DNA of 64,000 bases from Hippasteria phrygiana (lineage: Eukaryota; Echinodermata; Asteroidea; Valvatida; Goniasteridae). The notes below the pieces were generated by a model. It searched no databases. It saw nothing but the letters and a program-made list of their open reading frames with translations, and was not told the DNA's origin. The stretch lies in the NCBI GenBank assembly GCA_037893225.1, contig JAZGUH010000331.1, forward strand, positions 372,001 through 436,000, written 5' to 3'. Of the stretch, positions 22,278-34,067 are shown one piece after another. Position 1 is the stretch's first letter. Every line of letters starts with the position of its first letter. Made by a program: the position numbers and the translations under genes.

Positions 22278-25200
22278 TTTGTCAGATTTCAATAAGATTT
22301 TTGTAGAAATTTCATCAGTGAGTGTGCATACTAATGATAGTGCTATATAAGGTGAGATACAGTAGTTGTAAGGGACATTATTCAACTTGAATTAAAATGT
22401 CGCTGGGGGTTCCAACATGAACATGCAGAACTCACACATCTAAGGGGGAGCTTGGGCGGGTTTAATCCCACCCCTTTCCCACCAAGAGATTCAAAACTAT
22501 AAAGATTGTCATTACATACATGTATACATGTAGAACGAAAGCTGTCACATGATGCATAACCTTCAAACTAAACATAACCACAACGACTGTTTTGTTTTTT
22601 ACAGCAACCCCAAACTCCGGATAATACAAGCCACAGCTCCCCCACCCCCAAGAAAAAATCTGAAAGAGAGCGCAAGAAGAAAATCTGAAAGAAAGCGTAC
22701 AATGTACTTCAGGCCCCCTGGCAACCAATTCACCACCCCCCCACCCCCCGGCAAAAACTAAAAGCATCAACATTATATAGTTATGTTTTTTCTTGTGAAG
22801 TCCCCCCCCCCCCCCCCCCCCCCCTGATGCCAGGAGCTACCGACGGGCCTGGCGTACTTGGCTCTTTATTTTTTAACTATCATTCAGTTTTACATGCTAA
22901 TGATTTCCACACTGCAAGTCATGTTTAAGGACCTGTAATTCAAAAGTAGCTCTGGGGTGTTTCATAAAGAATGTCAAACAATTAGTCTTATCTTTTAACC
23001 TTAAGTCAGAATCAGTCTTAAACCACAATTAATTGTAAAATTCTGTTTCATAAAATCAATCTTAGCCTAAGATTGATCACTTTGGACTTAAGATTGATAT
23101 TTTAAACTTTATAATGAGTGAAAGAGGACAATTGCAACCTTTGACCTCAAACTCTGCTGTCAAAACTTTTTTCAAGGTAGCCATCTTGTTTTCACTGTGT
23201 ATTTGGTGAGTGTCAACGATGAACAAAGTTTGTAGTTTATGGTAAACTATGATGAATTTAATGAATTATATTAGGTGAATGCTTGCAGCCTTCTATACAA
23301 CTTTGTTGGGTGCAACTTTTCATGTTTATCACCTTTTTAAACATTTTGACACGATTTTAGGCTACCTTTGTCATGGTCAAGTTTGTTACTTGTGAGTAGT
23401 GTAACGTTTATACATGTACTGCTACTAGTACTAGTACTAGACTAGGCCTAACTTACTTAGCACAAATACTAGGGCATGTAGGGTCCAAGGCAAAAGGCTG
23501 CCATTAATCAAATAATTATGTGCCTATCAATTGCTTCCCCCACTCCCTCCCCTGAGACTCTGAGGTGTTATGTGGGGGTTTGGTCACATTTTTCAAGCCC
23601 CAGGGTGGGGATTTTGGTCACTCATTTTGCCATTGTTTCCCATCATCAGAAGTTAAAACCATGAGGTGGGGGTGTCCCACCTATGTATGTCGGGGATTTT
23701 CACTAAAATTTGGCCCCAGGGGTGGGGATTTATTTAGTCATTTTCAAAGTAAAAATCCCCACATCTTGGGTGGGGCAGCCACGGGGGGGGGGGGGGGGGG
23801 GGGGTTTAGCAAGCAATTGATAGGCGCATTATATCTGAAGACCCAACAAAAACAGATTTCACCCTTATAATGGCCACCAAAATACAAGTGGAGTTCCAGG
23901 ATTAGCATAGGATGGGGGTACTCAGGTACTAAGGTTCACTTACGATCCAGATGAAAAGTGAAATTTCGTGTTCAATTCCGAGAGGCACCCGATTAATGGA
24001 GAGTCCATGGCAGCCATTTCCCTTGGACCGTAGTACTATCGCCAGATCATGTGCAAATGTTACATGTACATGTTTAATGTGAACATTTATTCTGAATAAA
24101 TGACATAAAACAATGAGGAACATTGACGAGATGTCAATGTTTGAAAATTAAAAAAATCCTTTGTTTTCTTGGACTGGATTGGATTGATTGGATTAGATTT
24201 AAATAAATTCAATTAAATTCAATAAAAATTAAACCCAAAAAAAATTAACTTAATTAAATATAAATTAAACTAAATTAAATATTTATCTAAATAAGAAAAA
24301 TAATGAACTATCACTGAAATCAAATCAATTAAAAAAGATGCAGGTTTAAAGGCTTTTTTACTTGTATGTTCATCAGCCGAGGAAGTTGTAACAGGGTGCT
24401 CCTAATACATGTATCACAATAATTACTCTCGAGGCACTAGCAAGTAGCAACACTGATGCATGTCTCATCCCCAGCACAAGTGAGCAATGATCCTGAGGCA
24501 AAATTCAAAGTGGCATAAAAATAATGTGGAAAATCATGAGTTCTGTTTCAAAACAGACAGTTTCTAGTCTTCTTGTGCCAAATTTGTTTTCGCAACATGG
24601 CTCAACAGAGAGGGCGCTACATTTATACGGCTCAACAGAAGAGGGCGCCACAAGATTTTCTATGCTTTACTGATTCATGGGTAGACGACGCGGCTCCTGC
24701 ACGAATTCACTATACATTCGGGAAATAGAGGACAGTTTTCCAACAATTGTTACACGGAACAATCACTGGATAACTAGATAAATTTCAACTTTTCTTGAAA
24801 ACGACAGCAAACCAGGTGCCACCATTTCACAGGATGATTAAGACTGCTGTTAACTTAAAGTCTAGTCAGGTATTTCGTAATAATTCAATAAAACAAATTT
24901 GGGAGGATTACCAATCGTGTACACTACGTTTAACTATCCCGAAAAACTCTGCGCATGAAGAGCACCTCAATTAGCAAAAGATGTGCTTTCATTATTAAAA
25001 GTTACACATAAATGCCTTACAAATTGCTTTAAAATTTCCTTCATTTATCCATATGATTAGCGTGTGATATTTCAGACTGATTCTATGTTCAAGTTACAAT
25101 TGATCAAGATCACTTGTAACTTTAAGATTGAATTTTAAGATTGATATCACATTTAAAGGTTTTATGAAACAGAAATAAGATTGATCAAGAGAGATCAGAT

Positions 25201-25654
25201 TGATTTTCGGCAGATAAGATCAATCTTAAAGTTTTGTTGAGTTGGATCACAATTAGCCCTTCAATGATCCAGGAAAACCTACAGGTGTGGGTGTGCTTTT
25301 GTGAGATCAGCAGCTGTATCCATGTGTGTCAATCCACCATATTGAAACTTTCCAGGAAAACACCCTCATCTTTTGGTTTTTTGAATACATGAGGTTGGCT
25401 AAGGTGTTGAGAGAGGGATGCACATCTCTTTGGCATAAATAGTATACACTTTATACAAGACCTGAACAGGGACCATCCTTTACGGCTGCAGGCATGTCGA
25501 CGGCTAGTGCCTTAAATCAAGACCACACATCATCCCGCCAATCCTCCACCCAACTTAGTTGGAAACTTAATAACTTCAAGGACTTTAATTATCAGCTGCT
25601 GTACCAGTGCCACTTGGTAGATATTTCCTTTTGAAATAACGTCTTTGAAAAGTT
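22278..25654. other. Non-coding region 3' of TBCCD1, with low-complexity tracts and a possible degenerate TIR element
   Basis: No gene is supported. Poly-C lies at 22,802-22,824 and poly-G at 23,785-23,803. ATGAAACAG / CTGTTTCAT motifs with AAGATTGAT repeats occur near 22,960-23,130 and, inverted, near 25,090-25,250. These could be the ends of an old DNA transposon of about 2.3 kb, but I could not fix its termini. The 3' UTR of the minus-strand TBCCD1 gene must lie in the right part; no clear polyadenylation signal was picked. Confidence 0.4.
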
Positions 25655-25729
25655 TCACTTAGCTACTGGGGCATGTGTTGGCACAAGGCTGTCTAGCTCC
25701 CTCTTGTGACCACTTTCCTCCAACCAGGT
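25655..25729 (-). CDS. TBCCD1: TBCCD1-like gene, last coding exon
   Basis: On the minus strand, a TTGCAG acceptor precedes 24 codons (TWLEESGHKRELDSLVPTHA, then PVAK) and a TGA stop at 25,655-25,657. The entry phase (0) fits the previous exon at 46,418-46,567. The ending GH...LDSLVP matches the conserved tail of TBCCD1 as I know the family. The exon is 20.7 kb from its neighbour because the last intron holds the palindromic virus-like element. Confidence 0.85.
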   Translation of the reverse strand, partial: TWLEESGHKRELDSLVPTHAPVAK

Positions 25730-25914
25730 CTGCAAAAAATAAATCAAATCAAGATCTCAAATAAGATTCCATACAAATTCTTATTTCCTGCTAAGATGAG
25801 TAATTAAACTATGTGTCCCTCTATGTAGTGTGCAACAACTAGTCAAGAGGCTGTAGCGTAGACACTAAAGACAAATGAGTGCATGCATATTTCTTTGAGA
25901 GCAGTTTCCCTTAA

Positions 25915-26236
25915 CCTCTTGAATACGGACGACGGTCGTAGCTGTGGTTTGAAAAAGACCACCTGGTTGGTTGTCCTCTATATGCGCATTCCTGCATGTA
26001 ATCAGCCCATTCATTTCAACTATTGTTCTTGAATGGGAGTGTAATGAATAGATGGAACTTTTTCAAACAAAGCTAAATTAGAATGGAGATTTTCTCTTTT
26101 GCTTTAATTCACATGAAAGGAGGAGCTCCAAGTGCAACTGTATTCAGTGTGGTGCCTATTGTTTGTGTTTACGCTTGGCTTCACAGCCCATTCTTGGCAT
26201 ACCATCCCCCCATCAACAACATCCAGACACAAGAGG
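25915..26236. mobile_element. TTAA-flanked MITE, family with CCYCTTG ends
   Basis: TTAA (25,911-25,914) + CCTCTTGAATACGG at the left and ACAAGAGG + TTAA (26,237-26,240) at the right. The interior shares CCTCCTTTCATGTGAAT-type and TCTATTCATTACACTCC-type segments, in opposite orientation, with the copy at 44,461-44,770. TTAA plus CC-rich termini point to a piggyBac-type non-autonomous element. Confidence 0.75.
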
Positions 26237-26849
26237 TTAAATGTGACCTGCTATAGCATAATGAATAATAACCCCCAAATTTGACTTTTCGAGACAATAC
26301 ATGAGAATATAGAGTGATAAATGAACTTTCCATTGATACCAAATATATTCATGTACCTTACGCCATTCCAAAAATATGATGCGAGAAAGTCAACACAGCG
26401 CATCGTGCTGGCCAGAAACTGTTTTCGAGAAAAATGGCTTTGAAAAAAAAAAAAAATGCTATATGCCACCTACGTTGACAATGTGCACTTGTGTGTCCAT
26501 GCGTGGTGTGTATGTACACAATTTCGCCATAGTAACGGCATAGTTACAGCCTATGGCTTTGAAATTTCCCCCCCGAGGTAAATTCATGAATGTAATGTTA
26601 TTTTCTGAAAGGTTTATTGCGGTATCTTGGGAAAACAGGAGAAATGGAAGTGTAAACTCCATGTTTAAAACCAGTTTCGAACAGCTACATGTAGCACTGT
26701 ACTATGGCGTTCATGTCATCACCATTTGGCGAGTCATTTTCCCATCACACAGGGGTTAACGGTAACAGTGCATGTTATCAAAATGAAAAAATTTCAACAC
26801 CAAATTTCAAACTGTCTGAATTCTTAAAAGTGAAAAATCATTAGTTTAA

Positions 26850-27062
26850 CCCCTTACGTACGGATGACGCCATATGGCGTAAAAAAAAAAGAAGTGCCAC
26901 CAGGCCGGATGACGCCATTTGCCGCCGTTTGTGCAGTTTCAATCCATTGTTGGATTATTGTTTGTTACGCTTGACTGCACAAACACATTGTAGCAGTTCG
27001 CTTGGCTGCCACAACCGCTGCGACACCCCGACGTCTCCCGTAAAAAAAACGTACTCGAGGGG
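26850..27062. mobile_element. TTAA-flanked 213-bp MITE (CCCCTTACGTACGG family)
   Basis: TTAA + CCCCTTACGTACGGATGACG at the left and GTACTCGAGGGG + TTAA at the right. Two more copies exist at 47,955-48,154 and 57,759-57,953 with the same core (CACCAGGCCGGATGACGCCA). Termini and target suggest piggyBac-type mobilisation. No coding capacity. Confidence 0.8.
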
Positions 27063-27066
27063 TTAA

Positions 27067-27769
27067 TAACAAAAAAATTATCATCTGATTCTCATTATTA
27101 TTATCATCATGATTATTCTCAAAGACTGACACAAAAGGGAAACAGGTCAAAAGGAATGACACATTTACAGGTTTGTTTTCATTCTTGGGATTCAAATTAT
27201 TTCTATAATTTAATTTAAGTCCGTTTTAAATTATTTTTTTCTTGACCATGGGCGTCAATCCAATTTCAACTGTGGGGTGGACATCACTGAAGTCAAGAAT
27301 TATTATGCACAATGAAGCGCACACGGTGGGCGTCTTGGCGCGAAGCCCTTAATGGTGGGATCCCACCAGGGACTTGCCCATGGGCGTCGCGAGGGGGGGG
27401 ACAAGGGGAATTCCTCCCGGAAATTCCAAAATAAAGGAGAAAAAAACCCAAAAAAAACAGACGAGGTGCGAAGTCAATGTCCTACTCAATTGAATGTTGG
27501 CCTATATTTAAAACACTCGAAACCTGCAGAAAATGCGGCTTAATACAAAAGGCCTTGGTATCGCGGTCTTAAACAATTTAGTGATGTCCAGCACCCCTGC
27601 CCTTTCGATTTGTTCACGTCCGGTGATTTCTCCCTTTGCTGCTTTCTAGTGAGTGCTTCGTTTGCTCACATCTAGAAAAAAATCTTGCCGATGCCCATGG
27701 GCTTGTCTTATGGTCCCTAGTGGAGCCAGGGGCATGCCCCAGAGGGGAGGGGGAGCAGATGGAAGATCC
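27067..27769. other. Intron sequence left of the palindromic element
   Basis: G-rich and repetitive-looking sequence with no recognisable gene, repeat family or splice-supported exon. Confidence 0.5.
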
Positions 27770-28179
27770 CCAGGAGTAGTATAGAAGGGCCAATACTACC
27801 CCACTTTCAAAATTGCTGTATATACCCACACCAAATTTCTGTAAAAATTTGAAGAAAAAAAACCCCAAAATCTCAAAACCTCAAATTTCTCTCTCTCTCC
27901 CTCTCTCTCTCTCGATTTCTCTCAAATTTCGTCGTATCTACCCACACCAAATTTTTATAAAAATTTAAAAAAATTGGAAAAATATAGCGTTCTAAGACTC
28001 TTCTGATTTTTTAACAAATTTCGTTGTATATACCCACAACAAATTTTTGTAAAAATCGATAAAATCGAACTATTTTTCCTACAGCCCCACCTGTATCATC
28101 ATCACCTTAAAATTCTCATGCAAAAAAAAAACCCCAAAACCCCCAAACCTCTCTCTCTATTTTAGGGGACAAAAAAAAA

Positions 28180-28226
28180 TTAAATATTTTTTAATATTTT
28201 AAATAAAATAAACGTCTATTATAAAG
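28180..28226 (+). promoter_or_regulatory. AT-only leader upstream of left polB (duplicated in right arm)
   Basis: An almost pure A/T stretch with AATATTTTAAATAAAATAAA, then CTATTATAAAG immediately before the ATG. The identical sequence precedes the right polB (about 41,265-41,311, minus strand). It is a plausible promoter by composition and position only. Confidence 0.35.
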
Positions 28227-31200
28227 ATGGAAAACAGAATGATACCGGCGATAGGCTACACACGTTGGCCAAAATACTGCTTGAAAAAATACATCGACAA
28301 ATACGCCATTACGTTGGGCCCACCAACCGGACGCGATGGTGCATATATCAGACGAGACTTTCTATCGGCCATAAAAAAGAACGAAGCGCTTTATAAAAAT
28401 TTACGATCTAAGTCTAAAGAATCGCTAGAACATTTAATCGCGGATAAGCATATTCCGCTGGGCGATCCTACCGGAAGAAGGGGTCAACACATTAAAAAAG
28501 ATTTAGAATCCTCCATACGACGATACTATAAAAAACCCGACGAAGAACTCGTCCCCCTGATTTTTAACGAAACAGCTCCGAGACCATTCAGAAATTATTT
28601 ACGTAATTACGAGATGAATATCAACAGAATTCTCGTAGATCCTCTAGCATTTTTTAATGAAAACGAGCAAAAAATTGTAGAAACATTGAAAGGCGCGCTA
28701 AACGAATTTAGAAGCTTTAAATTTCAACTCGCATTAAAAGCGGCGTTGAGAAAATATAATCTTGCGAACGACACTTTTGTCGAAGACGCGAGCATGTTTT
28801 TTGGGTTTCAATCGACCGCATTAAACGAAGACGAAATAGAAAACCAAGTACGAGAACAGATAGAGTTTATAATCGAAAAAATAGAAAAATTTCAAACAAA
28901 CGGAAGCGGTTGGGTCGTTTACGATTTAAAGGCGCTCTACATCAACGTTTCTAGATACCAGCCGATAAGAGGCAGTTCCTACATTCCACTACCCCCTCAC
29001 ATAATCCATAAAAAGGCAGTCGTCAACGTTAAAAACAAAGATCAGGAGTGTATCAGATGGGCGTTGAGGCCGCCCTAGGATTATTTACTCCCTCCGTCAA
29101 AGAATCGATTAAAAACAACCCCAACTATACTATTCACTACGAAAGGAATTCTATCTTCGAAGAAGACGACGGATTAGATTTTAAGAACGTAGCGTTTCCA
29201 ACCCCCATCACGGATATTGACAAGATCGAAAAACAGAACGGTCTCGCCATTAACGTTTTTGGTTCCGAAAATAAAATTTTCCCTCTGAGAATAACTACTC
29301 AACGAAAACCGGTCATCAATCTACTGCTGTTTTCTCAAGGAGATAATAATCATTATTGTTGGATAAAAAACCTCGACCGTTTGTTGTCTAAAGAAACTAA
29401 ACACGGCCACCACATCTATTTTTGTATGAGATGCCTACAACATTTTAGTAGACAAGATATTTTAGACAGACACGAGATAGATTGTAGGGGCGTTAGCCAA
29501 ACCCCGGCTTTAGCTGTATTACCCGACTCAACCAACAACGTTCTAAAATTCAAAAACTTTAAAAATAAACAACCGGCGCCTTTTACTATATACGCCGACT
29601 TTGAAAGTATCTTAGTACCCTCTACACCCTTCGCGAGTACGCAACCCCCGCGCACTAAAAAGACTCACGAACATAAAGCTTGCGGTTACGCTTATATTAT
29701 AATCGGGCCCGACGGACGAGTCTTAGGCGATCCCAAGACGTATAGAGGAGCGAACGCGACATCACATTTCTTAAATCGTTTACTAGCCGAAAAAGACAAA
29801 ATCAACGAAATATTCTCAAATCCTAAACCCATGATTTTTACGACCGAAGACGAGTTAGCTCATAACGACGCTAAAAATTGCTGGATTTGCGAGTACCCCC
29901 TTCAAAAAAAAACCAACACTTGCGAATGTACGCACCCGATAGATATAAATTTAGATCATCTCGGTAAAAAAACTAACGAAGAACTATTAGAAATAATCGC
30001 GGATAAACACATCGAGTTGGACGAACCAACGGGGGAAAAAGGTCGGTATATTAAAGCGGACTATATATCCGCTATAGAAAGCAAGTTTTTAAAGGGGGAC
30101 GAGCTCGAAGGGAAATATCCAACAAAATTCTGCTATAGATGCGTCAAAAAGATTTGCGCGTTTAGAAAAGTAAGAGACCATTGCCACATCACCGGCAAGT
30201 ATAGAGGAGCCGCGCACATGTGCTGTAACTTAAAATTGCGAATCGCGCCCAACAAAACGACAATACCGGTCATCTTTCACAACTTAGAAAATTACGACGC
30301 CCATTTGATTATGCAGAGTATTTCGGAAACCGACGGAAAACTAAAGTGTATAGCTAAAACGTCCGAAAAATATATTTCATTTTCGATAGGTCAACTCAGA
30401 TTTTTAGATTCATTTAATTTCTTATCAACGTCGTTGGAACGATTGGTAGCCGCGTGTCCGATAGACGCGTTTAAGTATATCGATAAAGCCGTTGTACCTG
30501 GGACCAACCCAGAGTCTGTCAGCCCCCTAGAACCTTTGTATGAGGACGTTGACGCGAGTACTCTAGAGAAAGACGAAGACGAAGTTAACGATTACAACGT
30601 AATCGGAAAACTGATAACCTACTTGGCAGAGTCTAACAGCCCCGTATCACCTTTGTGCGATGGTTACTTGGCAGAGTCTTCACCCGAAGACGAAGACGAC
30701 GAAGCGCCACCCATCGACCTCGATAAACGAGATCTTTTAATTAAAAAGGGTGTATATCCCTACGAGTATATGGACAGCTTTGAACGATTTAGCGAAGCTA
30801 CTCTGCCGCCGAAAGAATCTTTTTACAGCGGTCTAACGGATAAACACATAAGCGACTCTGACTACGAACACGCTAAAAAAGTATGGCGTACCTTCGACAT
30901 CAAAAACATGGGCGAATATCACGACCTCTACGTATTGACCGACGTACTATTACTATCCAGCGTATTCGAGAATTTTAGAAAAATCTGTATAGCAAATTAT
31001 AAGTTGGATCCGTGCCATTATTTTACATCACCCGGCCTAAGTTGGGACGCTTTATTAAAACACTCTAAAGCCAAATTAGAACTCTTGACCAATATAGATC
31101 AGCATTTATTTGTAGAGAAAGGAACCAGAGGGGGAATATCTAGCGTGGGCTCACTTCGCTACGCCGAGGCCAACAACTCATACCTAAAAGATTACGATCC

Positions 31201-32516
31201 GAGCAAACCCAACTCGTATATTTCGTATCTAGACGCCAACAACCTCTACGGATGGGCCATGAGTCAACCATTGCCGATCTCAGACTTTAGGTGGATCGAC
31301 GAAAAGAAATTAGGTTTGTTTACCGCCGAATATATATCGTCTCTAGCCGACGACTCTCTTTGGGGCTATATTCTTGAAGTGGATTTAGACTATCCAACCG
31401 AACTACACGACTTACACAACGGTTATCCTTTAGCGCCCGTAAACCGAGTCATACCTTTAGAATCGATGAGTCCTTATCAGCTAGAATCGATGGAAAAAAC
31501 AGACTCTAAACCGTCGAACGAAACTAAGTTGGTAGCGACGGGTGGACCGAGAAAGAAGTACGTACATGTACTTCATTATAGAAATCTAAAATTTTACCTC
31601 GCTCACGGTTTAGAACTAACTATTACGTAGGGTTTTAAAGTTTACTCAAAAACCTTGGATGAAATCGTACATCGATAAAAATACCCAACTCAGAAAAGAA
31701 GCTAAATCCGATTTTGAAAAAGACTTTTTTAAATTGATGAACAACTCGGTATTTGGCAAAACTATGGAAGACGTTAGAAAGCGAATGGATACTCACTTGT
31801 GTAGAGCCCACGAAGAAGATAGAATTAGTCGTCTGGTGGCTAAGCCCAATTACAACGGTAGGACAATTTTTGAACGCTGTAATCTATTAATGATAAACAT
31901 GTATAAAACCCGAGTTGTTTTAAACAAACCCGTCTATTGCGGTATGAGTATTTTAGACTTATCGAAGCTTTTAATGTACGAATTTTATTACGATAAACTA
32001 AAAAAGACGTACGAAGACAAAGTCGATTTGATTTATACCGATACGGACTCGTTGCTCTTACGTATTGAAACTGAAGACGTTTATCTCGATATGGAAAAAG
32101 ACAAAGACTCGTACGATTTTAGCAACTACGAGAAAGACCACTTTTTATACGACGATTCAAACAAGAAAATAATAGGCAAGTTCAAGGACGAATGCGGCGG
32201 AAAACCAATCAAAGAAGTGGTTTGCATCAGATCAAAAATGTACTCTATTTTCATGGACGATAAGAAGAACATTAAGAAATCAAAAGGAGTCAAAAAGTAC
32301 GTCGTTTCCAACGCGATAACTCATCAAGATTATAAAGACTGTCTGTTTAACTCTAGAGTTTATCGACACGATATGAACACGTTGAGGAGCGACAAACATA
32401 TCGTGAACTCTTTAACTCAAAATAAGGTATCGCTCAATCCCAGAGACGACAAACGGTATATCTTAGACGATGGAATTCATACTCTGATGCACGATCATTA
32501 CGCTATACGAGCGTAG
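28227..32516 (+). pseudogene. Family B DNA polymerase, left arm copy, frame-broken
   Basis: Same gene as 36,990-41,264, split into three open segments (28,227-29,078; 29,048-31,630; 31,659-32,516) by a 1-nt loss near 29,068 and a net 2-nt loss near 31,622 relative to the right arm. All exonuclease and polymerase motifs remain present across the pieces (DFE at about 29,599, HNLENYD near 30,280, YLDANNLYG near 31,228, NNSVFGK near 31,741, YTDTDS near 32,035). Six codons near 29,800 are absent from the other copy. It would not make a full-length enzyme. Either this arm is decaying or the assembly has indel errors. Confidence 0.9.
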
Positions 32517-32527
32517 CTTCGCGAGTA
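32506..32527. repeat. GC-rich dispersed palindrome (CGAGCGTAGCTTCGCGAG)
   Basis: An imperfect palindrome overlapping the polB stop codon. Related copies occur at 32,576-32,597, 33,204-33,221, 36,650-36,671 (inside an ORF), about 36,917-36,930 and 36,976-36,997, with a partial one at 39,851-39,860 (inside polB). It stands out in AT-rich DNA and can form a hairpin. Confidence 0.7.
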
Positions 32528-32701
32528 TCGAACAAACGTTTAAAAATCGTTATATAGGAATACAGGCTGCCTAGCTACTCGCGAAGCCGGGCTCGTATAG
32601 GAATACACCAGAAATTCAAAAAATCATCAGATTTCAAAAGGGAAACCCCCTTTATGATAAAAAATGAGAAAAAAATAATAAAATAATTATATATATAAAT
32701 C

Positions 32702-33061
32702 ATGTGCAAGTGGTTAAACGTCGGAAAGCTAACTACGTGCGAAAAAGATGGAGACCCGTGGTGTATCGATCATTTCGGCAGACGAGATCTAGCGCCCAAA
32801 ACATGTTTAATTTGTGGCTGCGGAACTAAATCAACTACGCAACTTTGTACGAATCATTCTTTAAAAGAAAGACAGCGACTAGAACGCATAGAAAAGCTGG
32901 CTAAAACCAAGTATAAAAGAGTTATAAAAGAACTCTACTTTAAATTTAACCCCGAAAAATGTCGATGTTCTTGGTTACTTTGTAGTAGCTCAAAACGCTG
33001 TAATAAACCGACCTCAAAGTGCGACCCTAGATATTGCGATATGCACGCGAACCGTTTTTAA
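32702..33061 (+). CDS. Cysteine-rich putative zinc-binding protein
   Basis: This 119-aa protein has more than a dozen Cys and several His in pairs (CLICGCGTKSTTQLCTNH around residues 35-52, then KCRCSWLLC, RYCDMH near the C-terminus), suggesting two or more zinc sites. A basic central region (KERQRLERIEKLAKTKYKR) could bind nucleic acid. The first 12 codons (MCKWLNVGKLTT) lie in the left inverted repeat and are shared with the ORF at 36,185-36,781. Cys2 and Cys13 fit the Cys pattern, so this is probably the original owner of the shared start. After the TAA stop the same frame stays open to 33,205 and encodes more CxxC pairs. Family unknown. Confidence 0.7.
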   Translation: MCKWLNVGKLTTCEKDGDPWCIDHFGRRDLAPKTCLICGCGTKSTTQLCTNHSLKERQRLERIEKLAKTKYKRVIKELYFKFNPEKCRCSWLLCSSSKRCNKPTSKCDPRYCDMHANRF

Positions 33062-33205
33062 AAAATCGGTAGAGCCTTAACCCCCTGCGGCCGCTGTGGT
33101 TGTGGTACTTTTTCTAAAAATGGTAATTGTACCAAGTGTAATAAAATTGAACACCGTAGTTATAAAGCTTATTCAAAATCGATATATGAATATCGAAATA
33201 TTTAG
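33062..33205 (+). pseudogene. In-frame Cys-rich extension after the stop of the preceding ORF
   Basis: Directly after the TAA at 33,059-33,061, 47 further codons in the same frame encode CGRCGCG and CTKC motifs and a Lys/Tyr-rich end, then TAG. The stop sits in a T5A6 run. This is a nonsense mutation, a run-length change, or stop readthrough. Confidence 0.5.
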
Positions 33206-33261
33206 CGTAGCTACGTTCGTAGGATGTACTAGTATACGACTAGACCTACAAAAATTTAAAA

Positions 33262-33301
33262 GTATAAACGTATAAACGTATAAACGTATAAACGTATAAA
33301 C
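33262..33301 (+). repeat. Five perfect 8-bp repeats GTATAAAC
   Basis: Directly upstream of the PCNA-like gene. Each unit contains TATAAA, so it may be a promoter array. The next ATG is at 33,307. Confidence 0.8.
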
Positions 33302-33306
33302 GTAAA

Positions 33307-34067
33307 ATGAGCTGCGAAATATTTAACGTGACTATAATGAACGGTTATATTCTAAAGTCTGTTAAATAGATATGCTGAGTTCTTTTATGCAAAAAACTCA
33401 ATTTAGGATAGATAATACCGGTTTATATCACGTATACTACGACGAAAATACAAACGTTTTCGTAGACATAGTATTTCCTAGAGATCAATTCTTCAAATTT
33501 GATTATACAAAAAATAAACCAACGTGTTTCTTTCTAAATTTAAAGCATTTACACAAAATTACAAAAAGTATAAAACGTAAAGAATCTGTAGATTTGAAAA
33601 TGACTTCCGATAATCTAATTATCACAGTCTATAATGATTATACTAGTTCTAAAGTATATAAAATCGTTATAGGATTGATAGAAGAATGCGAAAAAACTCA
33701 AATACCTAGCCAAGACCACTACTTTGAAGCTGAGGTTATAGAAAGCGTTTGTTTTTCTAAAATTAAAAATATGATAAATATGAGCAAATCGTTAGACTTG
33801 CGCGTACATAAAAATTATTTATCGATCTATTGCAAAGAAGGTCAGTTATATAGTTCTTCTTTAAATATTGGAATTAAAGATGACTTTCCGTTATACGATT
33901 GTGCGTTCGATAGCAAAAACTTTGCCGTCGTATTAAAAATATGTAATTTAGAAAAGCAGATTCAAATATTTGCCCCAAAAGATGAAGACGATCCTCTTAA
34001 AATTGCTATATTAGCCGGTAATTTAGGAGTCGTAACTTTGTATATAAAAAGACTAGCTATTTCGTAG
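33307..34067 (+). CDS. PCNA-like sliding clamp, 5' frame break
   Basis: The main ORF (33,372-34,067, 231 aa) has the look of a PCNA/viral clamp: RIDNTGLYHVYY in the first domain, interdomain region around residues 105-125, and a C-terminal PLKIAILAGNLGVVTLYIKR resembling the conserved final strand of PCNA. Clamps encircle DNA and tether polymerases. The first ~20 residues of the family are missing from this ORF; a matching segment starts at ATG 33,307 (VTIMNGYILKSV) in another frame and stops at 33,369. A frame break therefore lies at about 33,364-33,371. Five GTATAAAC repeats precede it. It converges on and overlaps the VLTF3-like frame by a few bases at 34,057-34,067. Confidence 0.7.

Larger units (their letters stand above)
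27775..32737 (+). repeat. Left terminal inverted repeat (4,963 bp)
   Basis: Starts at the AGTAGT terminus and ends within codon 12 of the Cys-rich ORF. Compared with the right arm it has an 18-nt in-frame extra segment in polB (about 29,797-29,814), a 1-nt deletion near 29,068, a net 2-nt deletion near 31,622, a 23-nt deletion near 32,592 and several substitutions. The net difference of 8 nt accounts exactly for the arm lengths. A CT-rich microsatellite lies at about 27,886-27,915. Confidence 0.95.

Noticed and set aside
27614..27868. 84-aa minus-strand ORF and its mirror at 41,623-41,871
   Set aside because: They span the element terminus into unrelated flanks on each side and have no conserved features.
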